Below are positions 8,216-16,313 of a stretch of DNA of 64,000 nucleotides, piece after piece. The translations under genes and the position numbers were made by a program. The stretch covers positions 7,083,001-7,147,000 of the forward strand of contig NZ_LT607413.1 of the NCBI RefSeq assembly GCF_900091495.1, given 5' to 3'. Below the pieces are notes generated by a model, which saw nothing but the letters and a program-made list of their open reading frames with translations, ran no database searches and had not been told where the DNA came from. Source of the stretch: Micromonospora echinospora. Lineage in GTDB: Bacteria; Actinomycetota; Actinomycetes; Mycobacteriales; Micromonosporaceae. Position 1 is the first letter of the stretch. Every line of letters begins with the position of its first letter.

Positions 8216-9006
8216 TCGGCTCCCACGACCTGCTGCTGGTCACGCTGGACACGCTCCGCTTCGACGTGGCCGACGACCTGGTCCGCGCCGGGCGCACCCC
8301 GACGTTGGCCCGGGTGCTGCCCGGCGGACGGTGGGAGCGGCGGCACAGCCCGGCCAGCTTCACGTACGCCGCCCACCACGCGTTCTTCGCCGGGTTCCTG
8401 CCCACCCCCACCGGCCCGGGGCCGCACGAACGGCTCTTCGCCGCCCGTTTTCCCGGCAGCGAGTCGGCCGGGGCGGACACCTGGGTCTTCGACGCCCCCG
8501 ACCTGCCCACCGCGCTGCGCGTCGAGGGCTACCACACGGTCTGCCTCGGCGGGGTGGGCTTCTTCAACCTGCGCAGTCCGCTCGGGGCGGTGCTGCCCGG
8601 GCTGTTCGCCGAGGCGTACTGGGAGCCGGGGTTCGGGGTGACCGCACCCGACTGCCTGGACGCGCAACTGGACCGGCTGGCCGAGGTGGTCGACCGGACG
8701 CCGGTCGACCGGCCGCTGTTCACCTTCCTCAACGTGGCCGCGCTGCACCAGCCGAACCGGCACTACCTGCCCGGGGCCGAGACGGACGACCGGGCCAGCC
8801 ACGCCGCCGCGCTGGAGTACGTGGACAGCCGCCTGGACCGGCTCTTCGCGCTGGTCGGCGGGCGCGGGCGGCCCACCTTCGTGATCATGTGCTCGGACCA
8901 CGGCACCGCCTACGGCGAGGACGGGCACACCGGCCACCGGTTCGGCCACGAGGTGGTCTGGACCGTGCCGTACGCCCACTTCACCCTCGACCCGGGAGAC
9001 TCGTGA
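8203..9006 (+). CDS. STM4013-family hydrolase, alkaline phosphatase/sulfatase superfamily
   Basis: 267 residues from GTG 8203, with GGGAGGCG just upstream inside the preceding gene. Metal-site motifs of the superfamily are visible: LVTLDTLRFD with Asp16, and CSDHGTAYGEDGH with Asp232-His233. The nucleophile region reads SPASFTYAAHH, so a threonine (Thr54) sits where sulfatases carry Cys/Ser in C/S-x-P-x-R. It therefore cannot be a formylglycine sulfatase and is more likely a phosphatase, phosphodiesterase or phosphotransferase. No signal peptide, so it is cytoplasmic. Its stop overlaps the next start by 4 bp. Confidence 0.85.
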   Translation: MRDLIGSHDLLLVTLDTLRFDVADDLVRAGRTPTLARVLPGGRWERRHSPASFTYAAHHAFFAGFLPTPTGPGPHERLFAARFPGSESAGADTWVFDAPDLPTALRVEGYHTVCLGGVGFFNLRSPLGAVLPGLFAEAYWEPGFGVTAPDCLDAQLDRLAEVVDRTPVDRPLFTFLNVAALHQPNRHYLPGAETDDRASHAAALEYVDSRLDRLFALVGGRGRPTFVIMCSDHGTAYGEDGHTGHRFGHEVVWTVPYAHFTLDPGDS

Positions 9007-10310
9007 CCCTCGACGGCTCGCCCTACCAGGGCTACCTCTACGCGTACCCGCACAAGACCGCGTACCGGCCGCTACGACCCCGCCCGGCGCTGCGGGAGGT
9101 CTGGGCGGCCCAGCCCCGCGACGCGCTCTTCCTCTACCTGCACCTGCCGTTCTGCGAGATGCGCTGCGGCTTCTGCAACCTGTTCACCCGGGCCAACCCG
9201 CCGGCCGAGCAGGTCGCCGCCTACCTCCGGCAGCTGCGCCGACAGGCCCGGCGGGTCCGGGACGCCCTCGGCGACGCCCGGTTCGTCCGGGCGGCGTTCG
9301 GTGGTGGCACCCCCACCTACCTGGAGGCCGGTGAGCTGGCCGAGCTGTTCGACATCGCCGAGGAGACCGCCGGCGGGCCGCTGGCCGGGCTGCCGATCTC
9401 GGTGGAGACGTCCCCGGCGACCGCCACGCCGGACCGCTTGGCCGTGCTCGCCGAGCGGGGCGTCACCCGGGTCAGCATCGGGGTGCAGAGCTTCCTCGAC
9501 GCCGAGTCCCGCGCCGCCGGCCGGCCCCAGCGCCGCGCCGAGGTCGACCGGGCCCTCGACGCGATCCGGGCGTCCGGCGCGCCGGTGCTCAACGTCGACC
9601 TGATCTACGGCATCGACGGGCAGACCGCCGAGACCTGGCGGACCAGCCTGGAGACGGCGCTGCGCTGGCGGCCGGAGGAGCTGTACCTCTACCCGCTCTA
9701 CGTCCGGCCGTTGACCGGGCTGGGTCGGCGGGCGCACACCCGCGCCGACTGGGACGCCGAACGCCTGGCCCGCTACACCGAGGCGGTGGAACTGCTCGGC
9801 GCGGCCGGCTACCGACAGGAGTCGATGCGGCAGTTCCGCCGTGCCGACGTGCCGACCCCGGACGGCCCCGACTACTGCTGCCAGGACGACGGCATGGTCG
9901 GGCTGGGCTGCGGCGCGCGGTCGTACACCACCGCGCTGCACTACTCCTTCGACTACGCGGTCAGCGTGTCCGAGGTCCGGGCGGTCCTCGACGACTACCT
10001 CGCCCGCCCGGCGGACGACTTCGACCACGCCGAGGTGGGCTACCACCTCGACGCCGCCGAGCAGCGGCGACGCTGGCTGATCCAGTCGCTGCTGCGCGCC
10101 GAGGGCGTCGATCCGGGGGCGTACCGGAAACGGTTCGGCAGCGCTCACACCGACGACTTCCCCGAGCTGGCCGAGCTGGCCCGGCGCGGCTGGGCCACCG
10201 ACGACGGCATCCGACTCACCGCCGCCGGGCTGGCCCGCTCCGACGCGATCGGGTCGTGGCTGGTCTCCGCGCCGGTGCGGCAGGCCATGACGGGGTACGC
10301 GATCCGGTGA
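9003..10310 (+). CDS. STM4012-family radical SAM enzyme (HemN-like)
   Basis: 435 residues, GTG overlapping the previous stop (GTGA). The radical SAM [4Fe-4S] motif CEMRCGFC lies at Cys51, Cys55 and Cys58, preceded by LYLHLPFC as in HemN/HutW/class C methylase proteins. The glycine-rich SAM contact is FGGGTPTYLE and ISVETSP is the next strand motif. The C-terminal 130 residues resemble the HemN C-terminal domain. It should cleave SAM reductively to a 5'-deoxyadenosyl radical or transfer a methyl group. Substrate unknown; this is not the haem pathway enzyme, because its partners here are the STM401x set. Confidence 0.87.
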   Translation: MTLDGSPYQGYLYAYPHKTAYRPLRPRPALREVWAAQPRDALFLYLHLPFCEMRCGFCNLFTRANPPAEQVAAYLRQLRRQARRVRDALGDARFVRAAFGGGTPTYLEAGELAELFDIAEETAGGPLAGLPISVETSPATATPDRLAVLAERGVTRVSIGVQSFLDAESRAAGRPQRRAEVDRALDAIRASGAPVLNVDLIYGIDGQTAETWRTSLETALRWRPEELYLYPLYVRPLTGLGRRAHTRADWDAERLARYTEAVELLGAAGYRQESMRQFRRADVPTPDGPDYCCQDDGMVGLGCGARSYTTALHYSFDYAVSVSEVRAVLDDYLARPADDFDHAEVGYHLDAAEQRRRWLIQSLLRAEGVDPGAYRKRFGSAHTDDFPELAELARRGWATDDGIRLTAAGLARSDAIGSWLVSAPVRQAMTGYAIR

Positions 10311-11167
10311 ACCTGTCGATCCTCTACCGAGGGCCCCTGGCCAGCTGCAACTACGACTGTCCGTACTGCCCGTTCGCCAAGCGGCACGACCCGCCGGAAC
10401 TGCTCCGCGCCGACCGGGCCGCCCTCGCCCGGTTCACCGACTGGGTCGAGGCCACCGACGACGTCCGACTGTCGGTCCTGTTCACCCCGTGGGGCGAGGG
10501 GCTGACCCGGAGCTGGTACCGCGACGCCATGGTCCGCCTGTCCCACCTGGCCCACGTCGACCGGGTGGCGATCCAGACCAACCTGGCCGCCCGGCCGGAC
10601 TGGCTGGTCGAGGCCGACCCGGCGACCGTAGCCCTGTGGACCACCTACCACCCGGGCCAGGTGACCCGGGAACGGTTCCTGGCCCGCTGCGAGCGGCTGC
10701 GCGAGCTGGGCGTGCGCTTCTCCGTCGGGGTGGTCGGATTGCCCGAGCACCTGGCCGAGGCGCGGGCGCTGCGCGCCGCCCTGCCCGACGAGGTCTACCT
10801 CTGGGTCAACGCCGCCGACGGGCACCGGTACGACGCCGAGCAGGAGGCGACCTGGACGGCCCTGGATCCGCTCTTCGGGTACAGCGTCCGCCCGCACCTG
10901 TCGCTGGACCGGCCCTGCCACGCCGGGGAGACCGCGGTGTCGGTGAACGGTGACGGAACGGTCCGGCGCTGCCACTTCGTCGCCGCGCCGATCGGCAACC
11001 TCTACGACGGCTCGTGGCGGGCCGCCCTGATGCCCCGGGCCTGCCCCAACGCCGTCTGCGACTGCCACATCGGGTACGTCCACCTCAAGCCGCTCGGCCT
11101 GCGGCAGGTGTTCGCCGGCGGGGTGCTGGAACGGATCCCGGCCGGCTGGCCGGAACGGCACCGGTGA
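10307..11167 (+). CDS. STM4011-family radical SAM enzyme with SPASM-like C-terminus
   Basis: 286 residues, GTG overlapping the preceding stop by 4 bp. The radical SAM motif is CNYDCPYC (Cys14, Cys18, Cys21). The C-terminal 80 residues have a second cysteine-rich region: CHAGETAVSVNGDGTVRRC, then GNLYDGSW, then CPNAVCDC. This matches the layout of SPASM/twitch auxiliary iron-sulfur domains, common in peptide- and protein-modifying radical SAM enzymes. Last gene of the operon, followed by a strong hairpin. The function of the family is unassigned as far as I know. Confidence 0.87.
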   Translation: MNLSILYRGPLASCNYDCPYCPFAKRHDPPELLRADRAALARFTDWVEATDDVRLSVLFTPWGEGLTRSWYRDAMVRLSHLAHVDRVAIQTNLAARPDWLVEADPATVALWTTYHPGQVTRERFLARCERLRELGVRFSVGVVGLPEHLAEARALRAALPDEVYLWVNAADGHRYDAEQEATWTALDPLFGYSVRPHLSLDRPCHAGETAVSVNGDGTVRRCHFVAAPIGNLYDGSWRAALMPRACPNAVCDCHIGYVHLKPLGLRQVFAGGVLERIPAGWPERHR

Positions 11168-11242
11168 GCGGGGTGGCACACCGTGTTGCCCTGCTCTGCT
11201 ACCTCTGTCGTCGTGTCGTCACCCGAACCGCTCGCCCGCACT

Positions 11243-11273
11243 GACGGACCGGCCGTACCCCGGCCGGTCCGTC
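11243..11273 (+). terminator. Terminator of the STM4015-STM4011 operon
   Basis: Perfect 13-bp stem (11243-11255 and 11261-11273, GACGGACCGGCCG and its complement) with a 5-nt loop, 75 bp after the last stop of the operon. It separates the operon from the kinase genes. Confidence 0.78.
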
Positions 11274-11391
11274 GCCGCGTACCCTCGTCGCCGGTGTCGC
11301 CGCCCGTGCTCCGGCGGACGCCCGGCCGGACCGGCGTCGCCGGTCGCCCGTACCGCCGTCCCGGGCACGGCGCTCCCCTGGAGGCAGCCCG

Positions 11392-13026
11392 GTGAACGCC
11401 CACGACTGGCAGGTCTCCGGCTACACGCACCGGCGCGAACTCGGCTCGGGAGCGTCGGGTCGGGTGGTCCTCGCCGTGCACGACGCCACCGGCACGCCGA
11501 CGGCGATCAAGTACCTGGTCGGGAAGGTCGGCGACGACCCGTCGTTCCGGGCCGCGTTCCGGGCCGAGGCCGAACTCCTCGCCGCGATCGACGACCCGCA
11601 CGTCGCCCGCCTCTACGAGTACGTGGAGACGGCACACGGCGCGGCCATCGTGATGGAACTCGTCGACGGGGTCTCGCTCCGCCAGATGCTGCGCGCCAAC
11701 GGCCCGACCGAGCCGGAGTCCGCCCTGTACGTGCTCAAGGGCTCCCTGCTCGGGCTGCACGCCGCGCACGTCCGTGGTGTCGTGCACCGCGACTACAAGC
11801 CGGAGAACGTGCTGGTCACCGCAGCCGGTCAGAGCAAGCTCGCGGACTTCGGCATCGCCATGCCGATCGGACGCGAGGCGGGTGGCTCGGTCACCGGCAC
11901 GCCCCGCTACATGGCCCCGGAACAGTGGCGCGGGGCGGCGGCCACCCCGGCGTCGGACATCTACGCCGCCACGGCGGTCTTCTACGAGTGCCTGACCGGG
12001 CATGCCCCGTACGTCGGGCCGGGCCTGATCGACCTGCGGGACCAGCACGCCCACGCGCCGATCCCGACCGACGCGGCCCCGGCGTCCGTGCACGACCTGC
12101 TCCGGCAGGGCCTGGCCAAAGCGCCGGAGGAACGCCCGCAGCCGGCCGCCACGTTCCTGGACTGGCTGGAGACGGTGGCGGCCGGGGCGTACGGGCCGCA
12201 GTGGGAGGAACGCGGGCGCAGCCGGCTGGCCGAACGGGCCGCCCTGCTGGCCCTGCTCTTCCCGTCCCACCAGCCGAGCGACGGCAGCACCGCCGTCGCC
12301 GCCACCGTCCTCGCCGACGACCGGGGACGGGCCTGGGGCTGGGGCCGCAAGGCCCTGGTCGCCGGGGGCGTCACGGCGCTGCTCGTGACCGGGGGCATGA
12401 GCTACAGCTACGCCTCCCGCGAGGAGCCGGCGGTCGAACTCGCCGTGGAGCCGGGCCCGTCGACCCCGGTCGTCGCGACACCGGCCGCCGAGCCCAAGGA
12501 CCCCACGCCCGGCCCGACGACCCCCACGCCCACGCCGAGCCCGACGGCCACCACCACCCCGTCGGCCACCGCCGCGCCGACGGCCAGCGTCACCCGGACG
12601 CCGACCGCCACCCCGAGCCGGACCCCGTCCGCGACGCCGGGCCCGCTGGTGAGCACCACCCCACCCCCGCCGCCGGACGTGACCGCCCCGACCCTGGGCC
12701 GGGTCGCCGCCAGCCCGCAGACGATCGAGCCGGCCGGCTGCCCGTACGGCCCGACGTCGAGCACGGTCACCGCGACGGTCGACGACGACCGCACCCCGCC
12801 GGAGTCGCTGCGGGTGAGCTTCCGGTACACGGTGGGCGGGAAGACCTCGACCGTGGCGATGTCGTACACCCGCAGCGGCCACCACCGGGGCACCCTCGGC
12901 GGCCTGCCGGTGGACCGGTCGACCCCCCGCATCCCGGTCGACGTCACCGCCACCGACGCCGCCGGCAACACCGCCAAGCCGGTCCGCGTGTACGTCAGCT
13001 TCCAGCCGTACTGCACCCCGGGCTGA
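11392..13026 (+). CDS. Membrane Ser/Thr protein kinase (PknB-like, active)
   Basis: 544 residues from GTG 11392, with GGAGG 8 nt upstream. Residues 10-270 are a Hanks-type kinase with all catalytic elements: glycine loop GSGASGRV, ATP lysine Lys40 (AIKYL), catalytic Asp134 in HRDYKPEN, metal Asp152 in DFG, and APE-type MAPEQW. A juxtamembrane segment leads to one transmembrane helix near residues 321-340, a Thr/Pro-rich extracellular linker (about 345-425) and a beta-rich C-terminal domain with two cysteines. The sequence supports a cell-envelope signal read by the outer domain. The next gene encodes a related protein without the catalytic residues. Confidence 0.92.
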   Translation: MNAHDWQVSGYTHRRELGSGASGRVVLAVHDATGTPTAIKYLVGKVGDDPSFRAAFRAEAELLAAIDDPHVARLYEYVETAHGAAIVMELVDGVSLRQMLRANGPTEPESALYVLKGSLLGLHAAHVRGVVHRDYKPENVLVTAAGQSKLADFGIAMPIGREAGGSVTGTPRYMAPEQWRGAAATPASDIYAATAVFYECLTGHAPYVGPGLIDLRDQHAHAPIPTDAAPASVHDLLRQGLAKAPEERPQPAATFLDWLETVAAGAYGPQWEERGRSRLAERAALLALLFPSHQPSDGSTAVAATVLADDRGRAWGWGRKALVAGGVTALLVTGGMSYSYASREEPAVELAVEPGPSTPVVATPAAEPKDPTPGPTTPTPTPSPTATTTPSATAAPTASVTRTPTATPSRTPSATPGPLVSTTPPPPPDVTAPTLGRVAASPQTIEPAGCPYGPTSSTVTATVDDDRTPPESLRVSFRYTVGGKTSTVAMSYTRSGHHRGTLGGLPVDRSTPRIPVDVTATDAAGNTAKPVRVYVSFQPYCTPG

Positions 13027-13097
13027 CCGGTGGTGCCCCCTCCGCACCGCGCCACGTCGCCCGGTCGGACCCCGACGACCACGGGAGGTCGTACCCG

Positions 13098-14792
13098 ATG
13101 ACCCAACCGACCCTGCCCACCGGGGCGCGCGTGGTGGGGCCGGCGCACGCCGGCGTCTGCGGGACGTGGTGGCGGGCGCTGACGCCGGACGGCGCGGAGC
13201 AGCTCGTGCTGCGGATCGCCGCCCCCGACCCGGCGCTGGCGGAGCGGGTGACCACGGCGACCCGCGCGGTGGCCGCCCTGCGCCACGGCGGCCTGCTCGG
13301 CTCCGCGGAGCCGATCCGGCACAACGGCGCGCTGTGGCTGGTCGCCACCGGGGCGTCCGGGGTGACGCTGTCGGAGCTCGCCGAGACCGAGGGCCCCGGT
13401 CTCGACCTGCCGGCGGTCGCCACGATCGCGGTGGAGACCGCCCGGACCCTCGTCGCGCTGCACACCGCCGGGCTCGGCCACGGCGCGATGCACGGCCGCA
13501 CGGTGGTGGTCACCGCCCTCGGCGCGGTGACGCTCACCGAGGCGGCCCTGCTGCCGGCCCTGCACGGCGCGCCCGCCGACCTGGCGACGGACCGGCGGGC
13601 GTGGGCGGAACTGGTCCGCTGGCTGGTCGCCCGGTGGTGCGGCGCGCAGCCCGGCGCCGACCTGCTGCTGCGGTGCGCCGCGCGCGGCGAGCAGGACCTG
13701 GCCCAGGCGGTACGGGAACTACGCGACACCCCGCTGCCGGTGGGATCCGACGGCCGGACGGGGCTGCTCGTCGCCGTTGCCGCCCACCGGCACCGGACCG
13801 CGCAGGAGGACCCCACCGTGGCTGCCCCGGTGGCCACCTGGCCGGCCCTGCCGCCCGAGAACGCCTGGTACGGCAGCGCGCCGACCGAGGCGGTCCCCAC
13901 GATGGCAACCTCCACCGGGGCCGCCCCGGCCGAGGCGTTCCCCACGGCCGTCGTGCCCACCGAAGTCGTTCCGGCCGGTCCGGTCAGTTCTCCCGGCGGC
14001 GCCCCACCCACCGAGGCGCTCACGGTCGGCGCGCCGACCACGACGCTGCCCGACGACGCCCCCACCGCCGCGCTGTCGATGTCACCGCCGGTGGACCCCT
14101 TCGAGTCGGTACGGGTACCGACGCTCCTACCCGGGCAGCCGTCACCGCCCGGCCGGACGTACCGGTCGGGGGAACCGACGGCCGCCCCACACCCGACAGC
14201 CGCCGACGCCACCCCGGGCCCCGCGACCGAGGGGTACGCGCCGACCGGCCGGTACGAGCCGGTCGGTGGCTCCGCCCCACCCCCCGGCACCGAGGTGCGC
14301 TTCGGGCCGGGAGTACCCGCCGGGCCACCGGTGGCGCCGAGCTGGCAGCGTCCGCCGGCACCACCGGCCCGGCCGCGCCGCTCCCGCGGGAAGCTGATCG
14401 GCTCGGTCCTGTCGACGCTGCTCACCCTCGCCCTGCTGGTCGCGGTGGGCCTGCACCTCTGGCAGCGGCTGAGCCCGCTGGAGGTCCACTCGGTGCGGGT
14501 GGCCGTGGCCGAGCCGCCCGGCGAGCGCTGCGACGTGACCGTGGACGTGGTGGCGACCGTGGAGACCAACGGCCGGGCCGGCACCATCCGGTACCAGTGG
14601 CTGCGCGGCGGGGCCGAGCCGGGCGGCCTGCTCACCCAGCGGGTGGCCCGGGGCCAGCGGACGGTGACGCTGCACCTGAAATGGGCGGTCAGCGGAACGG
14701 GCACGACGACGGAGACCGCCGTCATCAACATCACCGAGCCCACCCCCACCCAGGGGCGGACCATCTTCCGCTACCAGTGCCGGACCGGGTGA
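13098..14792 (+). CDS. Membrane pseudokinase with extracellular beta domain
   Basis: 564 residues, ATG 13098 after GGGAGGTC. The N-terminal 220 residues follow a kinase-like layout (TGASGVTLSELAETEG hinge-like region, an HRD-equivalent helix), but key residues are gone: the ATP lysine position reads LVLRIA, HRDxKxxN is HGAMHGRTVVV, and no DFG is present. A long Thr/Pro/Ala-rich region follows. A single transmembrane helix lies near residues 432-455, with a C-terminal beta-sandwich-like domain holding two cysteines. Same topology as the upstream kinase, 71 bp away, probably one operon. Inferred role: allosteric partner, decoy or substrate of that kinase. Confidence 0.8.
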   Translation: MTQPTLPTGARVVGPAHAGVCGTWWRALTPDGAEQLVLRIAAPDPALAERVTTATRAVAALRHGGLLGSAEPIRHNGALWLVATGASGVTLSELAETEGPGLDLPAVATIAVETARTLVALHTAGLGHGAMHGRTVVVTALGAVTLTEAALLPALHGAPADLATDRRAWAELVRWLVARWCGAQPGADLLLRCAARGEQDLAQAVRELRDTPLPVGSDGRTGLLVAVAAHRHRTAQEDPTVAAPVATWPALPPENAWYGSAPTEAVPTMATSTGAAPAEAFPTAVVPTEVVPAGPVSSPGGAPPTEALTVGAPTTTLPDDAPTAALSMSPPVDPFESVRVPTLLPGQPSPPGRTYRSGEPTAAPHPTAADATPGPATEGYAPTGRYEPVGGSAPPPGTEVRFGPGVPAGPPVAPSWQRPPAPPARPRRSRGKLIGSVLSTLLTLALLVAVGLHLWQRLSPLEVHSVRVAVAEPPGERCDVTVDVVATVETNGRAGTIRYQWLRGGAEPGGLLTQRVARGQRTVTLHLKWAVSGTGTTTETAVINITEPTPTQGRTIFRYQCRTG

Positions 14793-14844
14793 CCGGTCGG
14801 GTCAGCCCAGCGGGTCGACGGCGTCCGGCGGCGGTCCCGACCGG

Positions 14845-14850
14845 TAGCGT
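14845..14850 (+). promoter_or_regulatory. Candidate -10 for a leaderless leader ORF
   Basis: TAGCGT followed by exactly 7 nt and then GTG 14858. This is the spacing seen repeatedly in this window before starts that lack a ribosome-binding site. Confidence 0.45.
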
Positions 14851-14857
14851 GCCGGGT

Positions 14858-14959
14858 GTGAGCCTGCGCACCATCCGGCCCTGGTCGGGAATGCCGGGCC
14901 GCCGTCGGCATTTGGTCGCAGACATGAGCGCACTCGATCAGACAGGCGGTGTCCGGTGA
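14858..14959 (+). CDS. Possible 33-residue leader peptide upstream of the exporter
   Basis: GTG 14858 opens a 33-codon frame (begins VSLRTIRPWSG, Arg-rich) ending in TGA that overlaps the exporter start by 4 bp (GTGA). It sits at leaderless spacing behind TAGCGT. Third-position G/C is high but below that of neighbouring genes. It may be a translation-coupled or attenuating leader for the transporter. No homologue recognised; it could be a chance frame. Confidence 0.28.
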   Translation: MSLRTIRPWSGMPGRRRHLVADMSALDQTGGVR

Positions 14960-16233
14960 GCATCACCCGGGAGGCCGTGGCACCACCCGCGCCGACCCCT
15001 GGCGAGCTGATGAGCCCGGGGCAGCGGCTCCGACTCGTCCTGGTCCTCGGGTCCCTCATCGCGATCGGGCCGCTGACCATCGACATGTACCTGCCGGCGC
15101 TGCCGTCGATCGTGGACGACCTGGGCACCACCTCGGCGGCGGTCCAGCTCACCCTCACCGGCACGCTCGCCGGGCTCGCGGTCGGTCAGCTGGTGATCGG
15201 TCCGCTCTCCGACGCGCTGGGCCGCCGGACCCCGTTGCTGGCCGGAACCGCGTTGCACGTGCTGGCGTCGCTGCTCTGCGTGATCGCGCCCTCCGTGGAG
15301 GTGCTCGGCGCGCTGCGGGTGTTGCAGGGTCTCGGCACGGCCGCCACGGCGGTCGTCGCCATGGCCGTGGTCCGCGACCTGTTCAGCGGGGCCGCGTTCG
15401 CCACCCTCTTCTCCCGGCTGATGCTGGTGATGGGCGCCGCGCCGATCCTGGCCCCCACGCTCGGCAGCGAGGTGCTGCGCTGGACCAGTTGGCGGGGCAT
15501 CTTCGTGGTGCTCGCGATCTTCGGGGTGGCCCTGCTCGCCGTCGCCGCCTTCGGGCTGCGGGAGACCCTTCCGGTGGCGCTACGGCGCTCCGGCCGGATG
15601 ATCGACACCGTGCGGACGTACGGAACGCTGCTGCGGGACCGGGTCTTCGTCGGCCTGGTCCTGGTCGCCGGTCTCGCGATGGCGGCGCTGTTCGCGTACG
15701 TCGCCGGGTCGTCGTTCGTGCTCCAGGAGCAGTACGGCCTCGACGAGCAGGAGTTCGGCCTGGCCTTCGGCGCGGGCGCGGTGGGTCTGATCCTGGCCAC
15801 GCAGCTCAACGTCCGGCTGCTGCGGCGGTACACCCCGCAGCGAATCCTGGTGGTCTCCCTCGTCGGCGGCACCGCCGCCGCGCTGGGGCTGCTCGTCTTC
15901 GCGGCCACCGGTCTCGGCGGGCTGCCCGCCCTGCTGGCCACCCTCTGGGTGGTGCTGGCGGCGGCCGGGCTGGCCATGCCCAACGCCCCCGCGCTGGCGC
16001 TGTCCCGGCACGGCGAGGCGGCGGGCACCGCGTCGGCGCTGCTCGGCGCGGTGCAGTTCGGCGTGGGCGCGGTCGCGGCGCCGCTGGTCGGCGTGCTCGG
16101 CACCGGGGCCGTGGCGATGGCGCTGGTGGTGGCGGGCGGCATGGCGTGCGCGCTCGCCGTCCTGCTGGTCGTGGTCCGTCCGGCCCGGCTCGGCGCGCTC
16201 GACGCGGTGCCGGTGGCCGGCGCCGCGCACTGA
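14956..16233 (+). CDS. MFS multidrug efflux transporter, Bcr/CflA family
   Basis: 425 residues with twelve predicted transmembrane segments. Motif A in the first cytoplasmic loop reads GPLSDALGRR, and the first helix region carries DMYLPALP, both typical of the Bcr/CflA drug:H+ antiporters. GTG start overlaps the stop of a short upstream frame; the ribosome-binding site (GGCGG) is weak. Likely exports drugs or small toxic molecules across the cytoplasmic membrane; substrates cannot be told from sequence. A structured hairpin follows the stop. Confidence 0.87.
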   Translation: MSITREAVAPPAPTPGELMSPGQRLRLVLVLGSLIAIGPLTIDMYLPALPSIVDDLGTTSAAVQLTLTGTLAGLAVGQLVIGPLSDALGRRTPLLAGTALHVLASLLCVIAPSVEVLGALRVLQGLGTAATAVVAMAVVRDLFSGAAFATLFSRLMLVMGAAPILAPTLGSEVLRWTSWRGIFVVLAIFGVALLAVAAFGLRETLPVALRRSGRMIDTVRTYGTLLRDRVFVGLVLVAGLAMAALFAYVAGSSFVLQEQYGLDEQEFGLAFGAGAVGLILATQLNVRLLRRYTPQRILVVSLVGGTAAALGLLVFAATGLGGLPALLATLWVVLAAAGLAMPNAPALALSRHGEAAGTASALLGAVQFGVGAVAAPLVGVLGTGAVAMALVVAGGMACALAVLLVVVRPARLGALDAVPVAGAAH

Positions 16234-16247
16234 ACCCGGCCGGCCCC

Positions 16248-16296
16248 GCCGTGCCGGGCGGGAGGCGGTGCGCCGCCCACCACCGTCCGGCACGGC
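16248..16296 (+). terminator. Structured hairpin after the exporter gene
   Basis: Outer 10-bp perfect stem (16248-16257 with 16287-16296, GCCGTGCCGG and its complement) enclosing an inner 5-bp stem (16264-16268 with 16273-16277). It ends 17 bp before the exonuclease GTG, so it may terminate the exporter transcript or shape the start of the next gene. Confidence 0.45.
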
Positions 16297-16313
16297 TGTG
16301 CCAGGCTGTCCAC

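Noticed and set aside
8203..9006. Formylglycine-dependent sulfatase
   Set aside because: The Cys/Ser-x-Pro-x-Arg maturation motif is absent.
9003..10310. Coproporphyrinogen dehydrogenase (hemN/hemW)
   Set aside because: It has a HemN-like radical SAM core, but the operon partners match the STM401x families and not haem synthesis.
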